A DNA stretch of 64,000 nt, taken from assembly GCA_036937835.1 (NCBI GenBank), contig CM072861.1, positions 23,595,001-23,659,000 on the forward strand, given 5' to 3'. This stretch comes from Pampus argenteus. Its lineage: Eukaryota > Chordata > Actinopteri > Scombriformes > Stromateidae. Position 1 is the first letter of the stretch; each line of letters starts with the position of its first letter. Under the pieces are notes generated by a model, which saw only the letters and a list, made by a program, of their open reading frames with translations, did no database searches and was not told the origin of the DNA. This document shows positions 1-11,580 of the stretch, one piece after another. Made by a program: the position numbers and the translations under genes.

Positions 1-413
1 ATCACCTCTGTTAGTTTAGTTTCTATTGTATTAAATAACTAAATATTGCTGTCCTGGTTTTCTTTGTGTTAAAATCAAGATATTGACTTTGTGTATTATC
101 TTTTTTGTTTTTCCTTCAGAGGGTCGATAAAGTGACCTCGTGTCATGTGATTTTCCAGGAACACAGAAGAACATATTTCAGAAATGATGCATGCATGAAT
201 TACTCCTCACGTCGTTGGATCCTCTTCCTAGTTATATCCCAGCACGCGTGTTAATGTGCATGTATGTGCAGATGTGTGTGTGTGTGTGTGTGTGTGTATG
301 CCATGTGTCCTTACCTAACCTTTGATGGCTAATTTGTATTCATCACAGGGACCCTGTTGCTATATTGATAGTGTCAACATGAGCGTGAGGCTGTTTGTCA
401 TTCCCTGCACATT

Positions 414-454
414 CACACACACACACACAGACACACACACACACACACACACAC
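414..454. repeat. (CA)n microsatellite
   Basis: About 41 bases with one interruption. It is one of many; an opposite-orientation (TG)n lies at 273-297. Confidence 0.95.
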
Positions 455-1317
455 ATGCTGCGTCTTTGTACAACACCTGGGGGAGACAGGAAAGGGTTGA
501 AGGAGAGGGAATCCAATCTCACCCAGCAGCTCAGGGCTTTGTAGGGAAGCATGCGGAGGCCCAGCGGTCGCCGAGCTAGCTCGCTGCCCTATTTCTTTAA
601 AGCTCTCCTGCTCCGTTACCTGATTTATCATGAGGGCAGCCACCAGGGAAATGTCTTATTTTAAAGCAGAAAGAGCGTAGCGAGGGCTGTGTCTCTTTCT
701 AAAATCCGACGAGATACCACAGCGACATGTCAGGCTGATGTTGGCCATCGTGTCACATCTGTACAGGAAGTATTTGAAGCATTTACCAGATAACTCTAAC
801 TATACTTCTGCTAATATATCTGAATCTTTCTTTTAAGTGTGCAAAGGTGCAGCTTTTCCCATGTTTCTGGTTCTAATTGTAAAGATAGTGAATTCTCCTC
901 TGAGGCGGGGAGGTTATCTGAAAACGTCAGTGATAATGTTGCAGTGTTGTTGTGTCGTGTTGTGTTCACTGTCTGATTCTGCTCTTAAAATCGGACTTTG
1001 ACACTTTCTGGTGCTGTTAACGTTCGACACGCAGTGGAAGAAAACACAGAAGATAAATGGGAGTTGTGCGAGGGCCAGAGGTGTAAACGGCGCTCCGATA
1101 TCGGTTTGGGCTCCGTCGTAGCCAACAACGCGGGTCTCTCCCTCGCTCTCTCTCCTTGACACCGTGCCAGTGTTTTGGCTGGGGTTCGCCCCAACTTAGC
1201 CGACAGACAGATCGAGTTGTAAAGATGCCTGGATTGTGGATGGGCAAGCACCCAACTGCACAAACGCATCATCACTCCTCCGACACAACACTATAGTCTG
1301 GTGGACCGAAGATGTGA

Positions 1318-1318
<1 letters not shown>

Positions 1319-1353
<35 letters not shown>
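1319..1353. repeat. (CA)n microsatellite
   Basis: Uninterrupted (AC)17, leading directly into a TAG-rich trinucleotide block. Confidence 0.95.
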
Positions 1354-1354
<1 letters not shown>

Positions 1355-1359
1355 CAGTT

Positions 1360-1532
1360 GATGTAGTAGCATCAGTAGTAGTGGTAGTAGTGATGGTTGC
1401 AGAGTCATAGTAGATGTAGTAGAAGCAGCAGTTACTTGTAGTAGTGGTTGTACTATCAGCAGTGTACTACTATCAGTCAAGTAGAAGCTGTAGTAGTAGT
1501 GGTAGAAGTTGTATAATGAGTAGTAGGGGTTT

Positions 1533-1592
<60 letters not shown>

Positions 1593-1640
1593 CAGTAGTA
1601 GTACTATTAGTGGTGGTAATAGTAGAAGCTGTTATTCTGT
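1360..1640. repeat. (AGT/TAG)n trinucleotide block
   Basis: About 280 bases of imperfect AGT repeat with a nearly pure core at 1531-1610. It produces poly-Ser and poly-Thr shadow ORFs that are not genes. Confidence 0.95.
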
Positions 1641-1747
1641 AGTATTGATAACAGTAATAATCATGTGACCTGTGTTGAGGAGTTGGACACTTGAAACTGT
1701 TTGTTGTCTCAACACAATGACGGTTGGTTTTTTCTTTACTGTAGCTG

Positions 1748-1750
<3 letters not shown>

Positions 1751-1784
<34 letters not shown>

Positions 1785-1865
1785 TCTCAAGGGCACTGGT
1801 GTAAATGAGAGAAAAGGTTAAAGGAAATTTCCATGGATTAAGGGAGCATGTAGACAGGTAGACAG

Positions 1866-1894
<29 letters not shown>
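1751..1894. repeat. (TG)n and (CA)n pair
   Basis: (TG)16 at 1751-1782 faces (CA)14 at 1866-1894 across 83 bases, forming a potential inverted-repeat stem in RNA. Confidence 0.95.
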
Positions 1895-1897
<3 letters not shown>

Positions 1898-2048
1898 GCC
1901 AGCATGCCATATAGCCGTGGCAACCAGGTGCCAGGGGAAGACAAGCACAAACTGGTGTGATCATGCACTTTTACACAGAAACACACACACACACTTTAGC
2001 TTAGTTATGTAGCAACACATTCAGTTATTTGATATGGTTTAATGCAGT

Positions 2049-2051
<3 letters not shown>

Positions 2052-2093
<42 letters not shown>
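2052..2093. repeat. (CA)21 microsatellite
   Basis: Uninterrupted 42-base array; a (TG)n array with one interruption follows at 2220-2261. Confidence 0.97.
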
Positions 2094-2096
<3 letters not shown>

Positions 2097-2633
2097 GCAT
2101 CCCTCCTCTTCCATTACTCCACTGTTAAGACCATTTGTTGTTATTTATAGATGCTGTTGCTTCCTCTGATAAAAGGCGCATTAATGCGTGTGTGTGTCTG
2201 TGTGCTACTACATCAAGGACTGTGTGTGTGTGTGTGTGTGTGTGTGTCTGTGTGTGTGTGTTATAAATAGCTTCTTGCCTGTCTTGCCACTGTCGCATCA
2301 CACACATTTGACCCGTGTGTGACCTCTGGTTCAGTCATAATTAGCGTAACATCTCCATGTTGGCTCATATAATTGTTTGACTCATTCACAGCTGATTCTC
2401 CGATCACATCTGCAGTCGATTAAACGAGTCTAGATGATCAATAACCAGCCCTGAAGTAACATTAGTATCTGCAGATTAATGTAATAACTTAATAACGTGC
2501 CCACATGTAATAACCCTGATATTAGTCTCCTGATAATCTGGTGTAGTTTCACTGATAATTCATAACACATTAAGGTGGAGTTGGTTTGTAGTGATGGGCT
2601 CAGGTGACTCTGTGGGACTTAGTGATGGAAAAG

Positions 2634-2635
<2 letters not shown>

Positions 2636-2671
<36 letters not shown>
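2636..2671. repeat. (TG)18 microsatellite
   Basis: Uninterrupted array; (CA)n follows at 2792-2812. Confidence 0.95.
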
Positions 2672-2672
<1 letters not shown>

Positions 2673-2967
2673 GTAAGCAAGCAGCAGACCTCTACCTGCA
2701 TGTAGCAGAGAGAGAGACAGGTGGGTGAGGCCGTTAATGTCCGTGGGGATGCTTGTACAAACACACATCTGCATGATGCATATTTACTACAAACACACAC
2801 ACACACACACACGTTAGCGTTCATGCCATATACGGCATGTGTGTACATGTTCCCAGTAAATCAGACATGCTGCTTGTTCCTAACTGGTAACTTTCCACTG
2901 TCACTTCTCTCTCCTGCCTTTGTGTGTTTTCCTGTTTCTTCTTCTTCTACTTCATGTCCCACCATGA

Positions 2968-3338
2968 TTCCCTCCTTCCTTCTCACCCTCCTTCCTTCCC
3001 TCCTTCTCTCCCTCCTTCCTTCCTTCCCTCCTTCTCTCCCTCCCTCTATCCCTCCTTTTCTCCCTCCTTCCTTCCTTCCCTCCTTCTCTCCCTCCCTCTA
3101 TCCCTCCTTCTCTCCCTCCTTCCTTCCCTCCCTCCTTCTCTCCTTCTCTCCCTCCATCCATCCCTCCTTCTCTCCTTCTCTCCCTTCCTCCATCCCCCCC
3201 TCCTTCTTTCCTTCCTTCCTTCCCTCCCTCTTTCCTTCCTTCTCCCCTCCTTCCTTCCTTCCCTCCTTCTCTCCCTCCCTCCCTTTTCTCTCCCTCTTTC
3301 TCTCCCTCCATCCCTCCTTCTCTCTCTCCCTCCCTCGT
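2968..3338. repeat. Polypyrimidine tract (TTCC/CTCC/CTTCTC)
   Basis: About 370 bases almost purely C and T on the + strand, built of shuffled ccttccttcc, ccctcc and cttctct units. The long Pro/Ser/Phe/Leu and Lys/Glu/Gly ORFs here are repeat translations. Confidence 0.95.
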
Positions 3339-3403
3339 TGACCTACTTCCCAAAGGCTGCTCAAGCTTGCGTGACCAGTGCTCAGTGCTACAGTGATATG
3401 ACA

Positions 3404-3404
<1 letters not shown>

Positions 3405-3448
<44 letters not shown>
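3405..3448. repeat. (CA)22 microsatellite
   Basis: 44-base array. (TG)n arrays follow at 3788-3830 and 3942-3967. Confidence 0.97.
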
Positions 3449-3452
<4 letters not shown>

Positions 3453-3785
3453 TATTTATTGCTACACACGATGAAAAAAACATCAAATTTCATCTCTATT
3501 TGTCATATTTTTGCCTAAATGTTCAAGAAATGTTATGAAACCGTTTCCATGTGCGATTGTGTCATAACAGTTAAAACTCACCTGCTCCTCTGATGATCTG
3601 CAGCTCTGTCAGACGCTGATTGATCTGATAACTGCTGTAATCATAAAATTGAGACGTGTCTGCAGGGAAGGCCGACTTCAGGTTAATGAGGAAACGATTG
3701 CAAATCAACGCTGGCTTATTAGAAGTGTGTTTATGTCTTTTCTCTCGCTTCATCCCAGAATAAAAACATTGACACGCCCGTAACG

Positions 3786-3829
<44 letters not shown>

Positions 3830-4666
3830 GTTACAAGACACAGGAATGTCGCTGCTATGATGCAACATGGGTAATAATCCAGATTCCTTCACGGTGGGTG
3901 TATGTGTTGAAACACGTGTGCATCTGCAGCCATCTTTCATAAGTGTGTGTGTGTGTGTGTGTGTGTGTTTTATTAATGCGTCTCCTCCTGCTGGTCTCTG
4001 AATGTTAATGGAGCGCTTCGACTGGATCAACTCGCTCCGGTTTTAATTGTCGTCTCGCTGTGGGAATTCTTCTTCGTGTGTTTACTCTACATTAACTCCC
4101 GCGGTTCCTCTTGAGTGGCTTCACAAAAAGCCAAGTGTTGCGATGTTTGTGCTCCTATACAATTATGAAACCATACAAATGCATCACATAAATATTATCC
4201 ATCAGATTTCCTCGTATCCGGGTGAAAAGGCCTCAGAGTGACGCTAACCAGCTGCTGGTAGCGTCGTATTTACCACGCAGACGTGTGAGTCTCAGCGTGG
4301 AGGCCATTAAGCGTATTTCTTACACTATTTATTTCTCAAACTTAGTGATGCAAATCGTGAAATATCAAAGAATAACCGAAGACGAACGTTCCCAGCCGAC
4401 TTTCACCCTGGATGTTAGTCACTGCTCGTACTTCTCTACTACTGCCACCGCTACTACTAAAAGTACACCAAGCGTACTTCTACAACTTCATCACACACCC
4501 ATCGTGTGTTTTGGGGTCCAGTCCTGGCCGTCAGGTTTCCTTCATGTGCTCATTTTCAGTCATATCGCAGCTAACGACGCTGATTTCAAGATGAGGGTCG
4601 ATTCCCTCATGTGTCAGTCAGTTAGACGGTTGGTTGGTGTTTTTTGCTGTATCACGCACACACAAG

Positions 4667-4699
<33 letters not shown>

Positions 4700-5239
4700 A
4701 CCTCTGTGGTCTGAAATCTGACGGCCTGTCAGTCACCATGAACCTGATCTCTGTGTGCGTACATGTGCAGCACGTTCAGTCTTTCGCTTTCCGTCTCGCC
4801 CCTTCGCACTTCTATTTCCTGTCATTACACACACACACACCTTTTTTTGTCTCTATTATATTGCGGCACACACACACAGACACGTACACACACACACACA
4901 CCTCTGCTGTGTTTCTCTCATGCTTCATGCTTCTCCCTCAGCTCAGCTCAGCTTGCCTTTGTGCTTTTCTCAGCAGCTCCTGACCTCGTTTCAACTCCTT
5001 CTCTCTCTTTATTTCTCTCACTCTTTTCACTTTTCATTTATTTTCTCCCCCCGTAGCTCCTTGGCTACGTCTCTCTCTTCCTCTCCATTTACTATGTTCA
5101 TTCCTTTCACTCTTTTCTTCTCTTTCTGATTCATTTTCATTCTCTTTGATGTCGGCATCGCCTGCTCCCTCTTTATCCCTGCATTTCACTTCAGTATCTC
5201 TCCACCAATATTCTGGTTTGCGATAACAGTTTACTGAGT

Positions 5240-5240
<1 letters not shown>

Positions 5241-5283
<43 letters not shown>

Positions 5284-5295
5284 ACACACACACAC
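5241..5295. repeat. (CA)n microsatellite
   Basis: 55 bases with a single TA interruption, one of the longest CA arrays in the window. Confidence 0.97.
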
Positions 5296-5760
5296 GCATT
5301 GACAAGTACAAGTTACCATAAGTGAGTGATGGATGTTTTGTCAATCAAATCACTGACAGGATGAGGAGCACAGACACAGACGAAGGCAGGCTGATAACCA
5401 ATAGACCGAGTCTGGGAGTCGTCGTGGTCTGATAGCTTATCGATTCCTCTGCAGGTGACTTCAGGAGGAAGACGATGGGAGGAGGAAGAGAGGAAGTAGA
5501 CAAAAGAGACAGACGGGTGGGTGAGAGAGATAGTAAAGAAAGAGAGGGAGGGAGACGGCTTGCGTATTATTTATAGACAAAGCAGATGTTGAAACTTTAT
5601 GAAATTATTTGATTTCCCCTTTTTTCTTTATGAATTATGTTTCTAGGAATTGATGTGTGGAAAAGTCACAACAGGCCGAATATGGAAAATGATTTGAGTT
5701 TTCATTAAACGTAACTCTGGTTAACCTGAAGTCGATCCAGATAGTCCAGAAGCTTCTCCT

Positions 5761-5822
5761 GTTTGGCTCTGGTTGGCCCTGGTTGGACCTGGTTGGCCCC
5801 GGTTGGCCCCGGTTGGCCCTGG
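5761..5822. repeat. 10-bp minisatellite A (GGTTGGCCCY)
   Basis: Six decamer units, e.g. ggttggccct, ggttggacct, ggttggcccc, in exact 10-base register. Confidence 0.93.
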
Positions 5823-5980
5823 ATAGAAACCCAAGCTACATCTTTCTTTGACCTGGTGACTCTGCAGTGGAAAAAGAGGCCTGGTTTGCTGTTTTAGTTG
5901 CTATTTAAACGTAGATAAACTACCACTGTAGAGTCATGGTTGTGTTTTCTATTGGCTCTGCATTGCAAATCATGCTAGAA

Positions 5981-6048
5981 AACCCAGTTTAGCCCAGTTT
6001 AGCCCAGTTTAGCCCTGTTTAGCCCAGTTTAGCCCTGTTTGGCTCTGT
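5981..6048. repeat. 10-bp minisatellite B (AGCCCAGTTT)
   Basis: About seven decamers, agcccagttt and agccctgttt, ending in a ggctctg unit also found at the start of minisatellite A. Confidence 0.93.
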
Positions 6049-6198
6049 GTTGAAACGCTGGGAGATGCTGTTTGATACTCAGGTCAGAGCCAAACCTGCC
6101 TTCTCTCCTTTGTGGCTTTTATGTGTGTTTGGGTGGTGTTACTGCTATATAGTCTGGTAATGTAGTGGACCTCCTACTAAGAAGACTGAATGATTACC

Positions 6199-6200
<2 letters not shown>

Positions 6201-6234
<34 letters not shown>
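6201..6234. repeat. (GT)17 microsatellite
   Basis: Uninterrupted array just before a CpG-rich patch (6312-6445). Confidence 0.95.
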
Positions 6235-6237
<3 letters not shown>

Positions 6238-7118
6238 AGTCCCATTATAATAGCAGTCTTGGTCCGGTTCATTAGTCCTGTTGCCAGCAGCTGAATGAGG
6301 AGCTCAACACCTCGGAAACCAGCACAGAAAAGCTTTTTTCGAGCTTTTCCGAACCGCCCGGTCGTGTTCTTGTTCGGCCACCAGCTCGACAGGAAGACAC
6401 ACCGACAATACAGACGTGTCTACAGGTGTCCCGGAAGACGAAACATGGCGGAGTGGTTAGGAGTCACTTTAACATGCAGATGTGGACACGGAGATCTTAA
6501 GTGATGAAATGGATCAGTCCTTTAAGTCGTCTCATGTTGCCTGGTTGTACAGTGATTTAGATATAATAAACCTGGTTGAGGGATTTTAAAATCAGTCAGA
6601 TGATGAAAAACTGGATTTACACACATCATTGAGTCCTTGGTTGAACTGTGTCGACATATGCAATCTGTTGCAGTCAGATGTTGCTTTTTAATCAAAGGTC
6701 AAAAAGTTTAGGATGTAAAAAAAACACAAAAAAAAACTAGAAAGTATTTCTCAACAGATATTTCTTCACCGGATTTCGTGGATGGAGGCAGACATGGCTG
6801 CAGGGAGATTAGTGACACAAGCCTCTTTACTGTCAGGGGAACGTGCCAGCGGCAGCGAGGAAGCAGGTCCCTGCAGTCGCCAGTGAAATTACAGTAACAT
6901 AAGTCTGGATAAGGAAAGTAATAAGTAAATAATGTTGATTTTATAGTTTCACACAGATTGTAATGTAATGTAATAATGCCGCGGCGTCTCACTGTATGTA
7001 TGTTGTTGTTCTGCTCTGATGATGGTTGGAAGCGACTGGAAGCAAATCTGCATGTTTCCTCTTGTATGGAGAGAAATGTCAAGACTGCTGAGATGACTAA
7101 CGCTTGCATAACAACGTC

Positions 7119-7154
<36 letters not shown>

Positions 7155-7601
7155 AGTCTTTATGAAAAAGAGATGAATTATGGACGCACACACTGTCACT
7201 CTGAAAATCTGAAAATCTTGCGGGTGCTTGACGAGCTGTTAAGTGTGTGTGTGTGTGTGTTGCACCATCATTCCTGTCTGCTTTATAACGTCAGCTAGAC
7301 CCTTAGCTGTTGCCTGCACACACACACAAACACACTTTGTGCAGAAAATGTTCCTCATCCTCATCTCAAACAGTGCATTTCTCTGTGTGTGTGTGTGTGT
7401 GTGAGACAGGAGAATGGGGGTAGTGTAGTAATAGACTGAGGTGGTGGCGTGAAGGTCGTTCTGCCCCTATAAACATTGTCTCACATGCACACACACACAC
7501 ACACACACACACAAGGTCTCCCATCAGCTCGCTGTCCCACCCTGTGTGTTATTTACTGCCACATTTTCAGAACTAACAAGCTACCTGAGCTTTGTCCGAG
7601 T

Positions 7602-7608
<7 letters not shown>

Positions 7609-7663
<55 letters not shown>

Positions 7664-7664
7664 A
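7609..7664. repeat. (TG)n microsatellite
   Basis: 56 bases with one TT interruption. Confidence 0.95.
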
Positions 7665-8039
7665 AGGCCAGTTCGAGCCTGTCAGGTGAAAGATTTTCTG
7701 CAGACACGGTGACAGCGAGGGAAATTTACCAAAACAGCTGCTACCTGAGAGAAAACCAGATTTATTTCCTCTTTAGACTCGGTGAACACAGTTTTCTTGT
7801 ATAAATAACAGCGATAGATTACTTTATTTATACAGTCGTATTGTTTATCTTTCTATCTGTGTGTGTCTTTTTCCAACAACGGTTCATCCGACTGACTTCA
7901 CACTCGGCGGGTGTGTTGCTGAGGACCCGGCGAAGCGCAGTGTTGGGTGTGAAGTAGTTAGGATGAGCCGGCAGCGCGCTAGTTATGATAAATACAGCTG
8001 CCACAGTAGAAATGACCAGATGCAGAGCAAGGATACGCT

Positions 8040-8270
8040 GTGTGTGTGTGTGTGTTTATGTGGACAAACACGGCCACAATGGCAAAATAAAAGAGGACAT
8101 TGGGTCCGTGTGTGTGTGTGTGTTTGTGTGCACGTGTGTGTGTGTGTTCATGGGCTGTTTGTGTACACACACAGCGTTTAGCATGTACTTTCACAGTGTG
8201 TGTGTGTGTGTACAGTGTGTTTTTGTGGGCTAGCTAGAATAGAATGGCAAAATAAAAGCACTGTGTGTTA

Positions 8271-8302
<32 letters not shown>
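8040..8302. repeat. Cluster of (TG)n arrays
   Basis: Four or five short TG arrays alternate with a partly duplicated unit containing atggcaaaataaaag (8080 and 8245), so the cluster looks like a degenerate tandem duplication of about 165 bp. Confidence 0.8.
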
Positions 8303-8462
8303 AGAGAGGAAGCAGATCTTTTGATGGGACAGCTGGGAAGTTCAAAGCCTGTTCGGCTTCGCGTCTGATGAGGAACACACACTTCACACACACACAAATT
8401 CTGCTTTTTGTACTTTCCGCAGCTGCAGTGACACACACACACACACACACACACGTTTAACT

Positions 8463-8510
8463 AGGTGGCTTTTGGGGACCTTACATAGACTTCCATTCAT
8501 TTACTGTAAG
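8463..8510 (+). repeat. Probable dispersed repeat next to a (CA)n array
   Basis: ttttggggaccttacatagacttccattcattt resembles a repeat often found beside CA/TG arrays in teleosts (ggggaca..catagacttccattcattt). It directly follows a (CA)12-type array, as in that family. Confidence 0.45.
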
Positions 8511-8566
8511 TTTAACTGGAACGACTGACCTGAGAGTCACTTTCTGCAGAGCTGAGATAAACCAGG

Positions 8567-8579
8567 AGGTCAAAGGTCG
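8567..8579 (+). promoter_or_regulatory. Near-perfect DR1 element
   Basis: AGGTCAAAGGTCG has one mismatch in the second half-site. Two more one-mismatch sites are AGGTCAAAGATCA at 31530-31542 and, on the minus strand, AGGTCACAGGTCC at 17935-17947. Confidence 0.4.
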
Positions 8580-8714
8580 TCGTACAAAGTCTGTGTCTCT
8601 CTGTCTTTCATTCTCTCTCTCTCTCACACACACTCTCTCGCTCTTTTCTACCTAATATGGCTGTACTGCTGCATGACTCTCTCCGTCACGTGTGTAGCAG
8701 CCCAGCGACGAGGC

Positions 8715-8717
8715 CAC

Positions 8718-8753
<36 letters not shown>

Positions 8754-8794
8754 ACACAGACACAGACACACACACACACAGACACACACAGACA

Positions 8795-8846
<52 letters not shown>

Positions 8847-8848
8847 CA
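8715..8848. repeat. Compound (CA)n array with CAGA interruptions
   Basis: About 134 bases of CA with regularly spaced G interruptions (acacagacacacac). (TG)17 in the opposite orientation lies at 8939-8973. Confidence 0.97.
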
Positions 8849-8938
8849 GTGAGTTCACAGGCTTCTCACACACTGTGATCCTTGTTACTTCAGGAGTTTT
8901 TGCATTGTTGCAATGTGTTAAAAGTGTTTGTTTGGTTA

Positions 8939-8975
<37 letters not shown>

Positions 8976-9080
8976 CATAATCTCTTTATCCAGCAGTTTG
9001 TGGAGCCAAAATCTCTTAAATCCTTTTGGACTTTCTGTTGATTCATTGATATTACTGCTGATGTTTTGGCCTCCTCCTCC

Positions 9081-9156
9081 TCCTTCCTTCCTTCCTTCCT
9101 TCCTTCCGTCCTTCCTTCCTTCCTTCCTTCCTTCCTTCCTTCCTTCCTTCCTTCCT
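9081..9156. repeat. (TTCC)n microsatellite
   Basis: About 19 tetranucleotide units with one G substitution. Confidence 0.97.
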
Positions 9157-10590
9157 CCCTATCTTTGCCTCCTTCTTCCCTTTTCATTTCCCTTTCATCC
9201 TTTCCTTTCTCTTCTTGGTTTTCAGACATCTGTTTAGTTGTGCATATTTCAGGCTTGCATGTATACATATGTCTGTTAGGGCGGACTTGCTGCAGATATA
9301 ATATGCATATATATATATATGCATATTACAAAACTATCTGTTTGTATGCTGTTTGTGCACTAAAACAGGAAGCACTTCCTGTTAAAACTAACTATTGACC
9401 GCCAGGTTGTTTAATTTTAAAAACTTTTGATTCACCTTTTTAGAACATTGAGTTAAACTCACAGACCAATCCAACTGGGTATTTCTATTATTTAAACTTT
9501 ACTGTATTGATCATTTATATTGATTGTGCATGTTTCAGTGGTATGAAGGGACATCGTGATGCTATTGGAGTAAAAAATTGAGTTTTTTTTCATTCATATA
9601 TCAGCAAATAGGACAAATGTATTAATATCTGTATGCTCATGCAGAATATTTTGTTCATATGAATGAAAAGTGGCCTCCTCGGTTTATTGTTTATATCATT
9701 CATTATATCAGTAGGTGGATGGAAACACGGCTGGTGTGTTGCAGAGAAGAGCAACTGGTTGTACTGGACTAATTCTCTGTGTCTGCGTTAAGCCACTAAT
9801 TCCTGGTTATCTGCTCACATTTAAGCAGCCTAGTCTGCTAACGTCTGGACCTGAGACTGTTTGTGACAACGAAGGTTTCTTTTCTTCAGGAGTTTATACC
9901 TGCCACAAAATAATATGAAAAAAGTTCCCACACTTTCTATTGGCAGCACTTACTGAAACTGGAGACTAAATTTGGTACTTAAGTGGCGAAAAATGATAAT
10001 TGCCCTGTCAAAAAATGAAGCCTGGGGTCATGTAATTCTCCAAATTAAACATGTTGTTTTTTTTCTAACACAAAGCTAAAGGCATGGATAGCAAATGATG
10101 GCATAGTTAGTAGCTTCAAATATCAAAAACACAAAGAGGGAGCGAAGCGTCTGATTGATATAGATGTATAGAGAAGTAGACAAAGCGGAGAGAGGAGAGG
10201 AAGATAGACGATGAAGCAACACTTCAGTTTAATTAAAGCTGAGGAAGTGTGTAAAGATGGAGAGACAGAAAGCGAGAAAGAAGAGAAAAAGTTATAAAAA
10301 GAGATTTAGAAATATTCTTCATCTGTGTGGAGAAAAAACCCACAAAATGTCAGCGAGCTGGAGGAGAATGTTAATAATACACAGACACACACATGAATCT
10401 GTCATCGAATCAATGTCCTAATATACGTGAGTGTGTGTGTGTGTGTGTTTGGATGCAATGTATGGAAGTGAGAAGGCTGCAGCTTATCATGGTGTGAGTG
10501 TGTGAGCTGCCTCAGTGATGATGTGTCACCCCGGTATCCCTCACTCTGCTCAAGGACGGAGACGCTGATTGTGCTGGCCGTCCTCCACTA

Positions 10591-10593
10591 TGT

Positions 10594-10630
<37 letters not shown>
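10591..10630. repeat. (TG)n microsatellite
   Basis: 40 bases with one TA interruption; further TG arrays at 10764-10792, 10917-10940, 11387-11413 and 11551-11572. Confidence 0.95.
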
Positions 10631-10633
<3 letters not shown>

Positions 10634-10761
10634 GACTGTGTGACAAGGTGTGTCTGTGCATGATGATGTAGTGTGTTTGTTACTGACTGGTGTGTGTGCT
10701 GGTGTCCTTGTATAAGGGAGTGGGGGGTGCAGATATACGAGCAGATCACTCACTTTGATAC

Positions 10762-10796
<35 letters not shown>

Positions 10797-11097
10797 TTTG
10801 TGTGCATATATTAAAGACACACATACTAGCAGAGGTGGGGGGTCTGATACTTGATCATAGCAGTGAGTTATATGCAGCTTGCTGCCAGCCTGTATGGCTC
10901 TCTGTGTGTGTGTTAGCATGTGTGTGTGTGTGTGTGTGTTTGCGTCATGCATGTGCTTCCTCGTACAGCTCAAGGAAACGTTTGCACTCTTCACTTTATA
11001 TATATATATATGTATCAGGAGGTGCCAGTGTTGTTCTAAATTAAGCGTTGGACTTGTCACAGTCATTCCAGTCATTCATATCTGAGTTGAGGAAGAG

Positions 11098-11140
11098 CAT
11101 TGACTGACGTGCCCTTTAGCAAGGCGCTTACTGAGCAACT
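11098..11140 (+). repeat. Possible SINE-like fragment
   Basis: gtgccctttagcaaggcgctta resembles the ccttgagcaaggcacttaac word of common fish SINE-like repeats. Only the short core is recognisable. Confidence 0.3.
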
Positions 11141-11216
11141 GCTTCATACCTGCAGCTCGACATGATGCAGCCGTGTTTCCCACTAAGCTTTAACCGCTTC
11201 TAAGACGGGTTAGAAG

Positions 11217-11229
11217 AGGTCAAAGGTCA
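11217..11229 (+). promoter_or_regulatory. Perfect DR1 nuclear-receptor element
   Basis: AGGTCAAAGGTCA is two perfect AGGTCA half-sites with a one-base spacer, the consensus for PPAR/RXR, HNF4 and COUP-TF. It lies in repeat-free DNA of intron 1. Activity is not shown by sequence alone. Confidence 0.6.
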
Positions 11230-11549
11230 AGTACGTTCTGGTCACGCATGCCTTCGTGACTGTTTGCTCCTGACCTCAGTTTGTGTTGTTTGCTCAGCAG
11301 TAAAAGCTACTGTAAGTAAGGTGTGTTAATGCTTAGTCATGCTTTTATGTTTCCTTTTACTTGCTTTTCTGTGTATGTGACACTGCGTGTGTGTGTGTGT
11401 GTGTGTGTGTGTCTGTCAACACGCCCAGAGGTGACAGCAGATGTAGCCCCTCGCTCTGCAGCCCGGCCTATCTGTCACTGTCAGGACTGCCAGGTGGACA
11501 GACACACACTTGCATACAAACACAAAAGCACACACACCACATCTCTATC

Positions 11550-11580
<31 letters not shown>

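Noticed and set aside
1477..1992. 171-codon minus-strand ORF rich in Thr and His
   Set aside because: It is made of TAG and CA microsatellites and has no non-repeat domain.
2721..3538. ORFs of 165-206 codons on both strands
   Set aside because: They are translations of a polypyrimidine tract and CA arrays (Pro/Ser/Phe/Leu and Lys/Glu/Gly only).
4594..4616. gagggtcgattccctc as a tRNA T-arm or B-box
   Set aside because: No matching acceptor stem, D-arm or A-box lies at the expected distance; it is only a short palindrome.
4222..4983. 253-codon plus-strand ORF
   Set aside because: About half is CA-array His-Thr sequence. The rest resembles no protein and has no splice or start context.
6295..6504. 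69-codon ORF in a CpG-rich patch as possible exon 1 of ppargc1b
   Set aside because: It lacks the acidic DEELSSF-type N-terminus expected for PGC-1beta exon 1 and has no matching donor.
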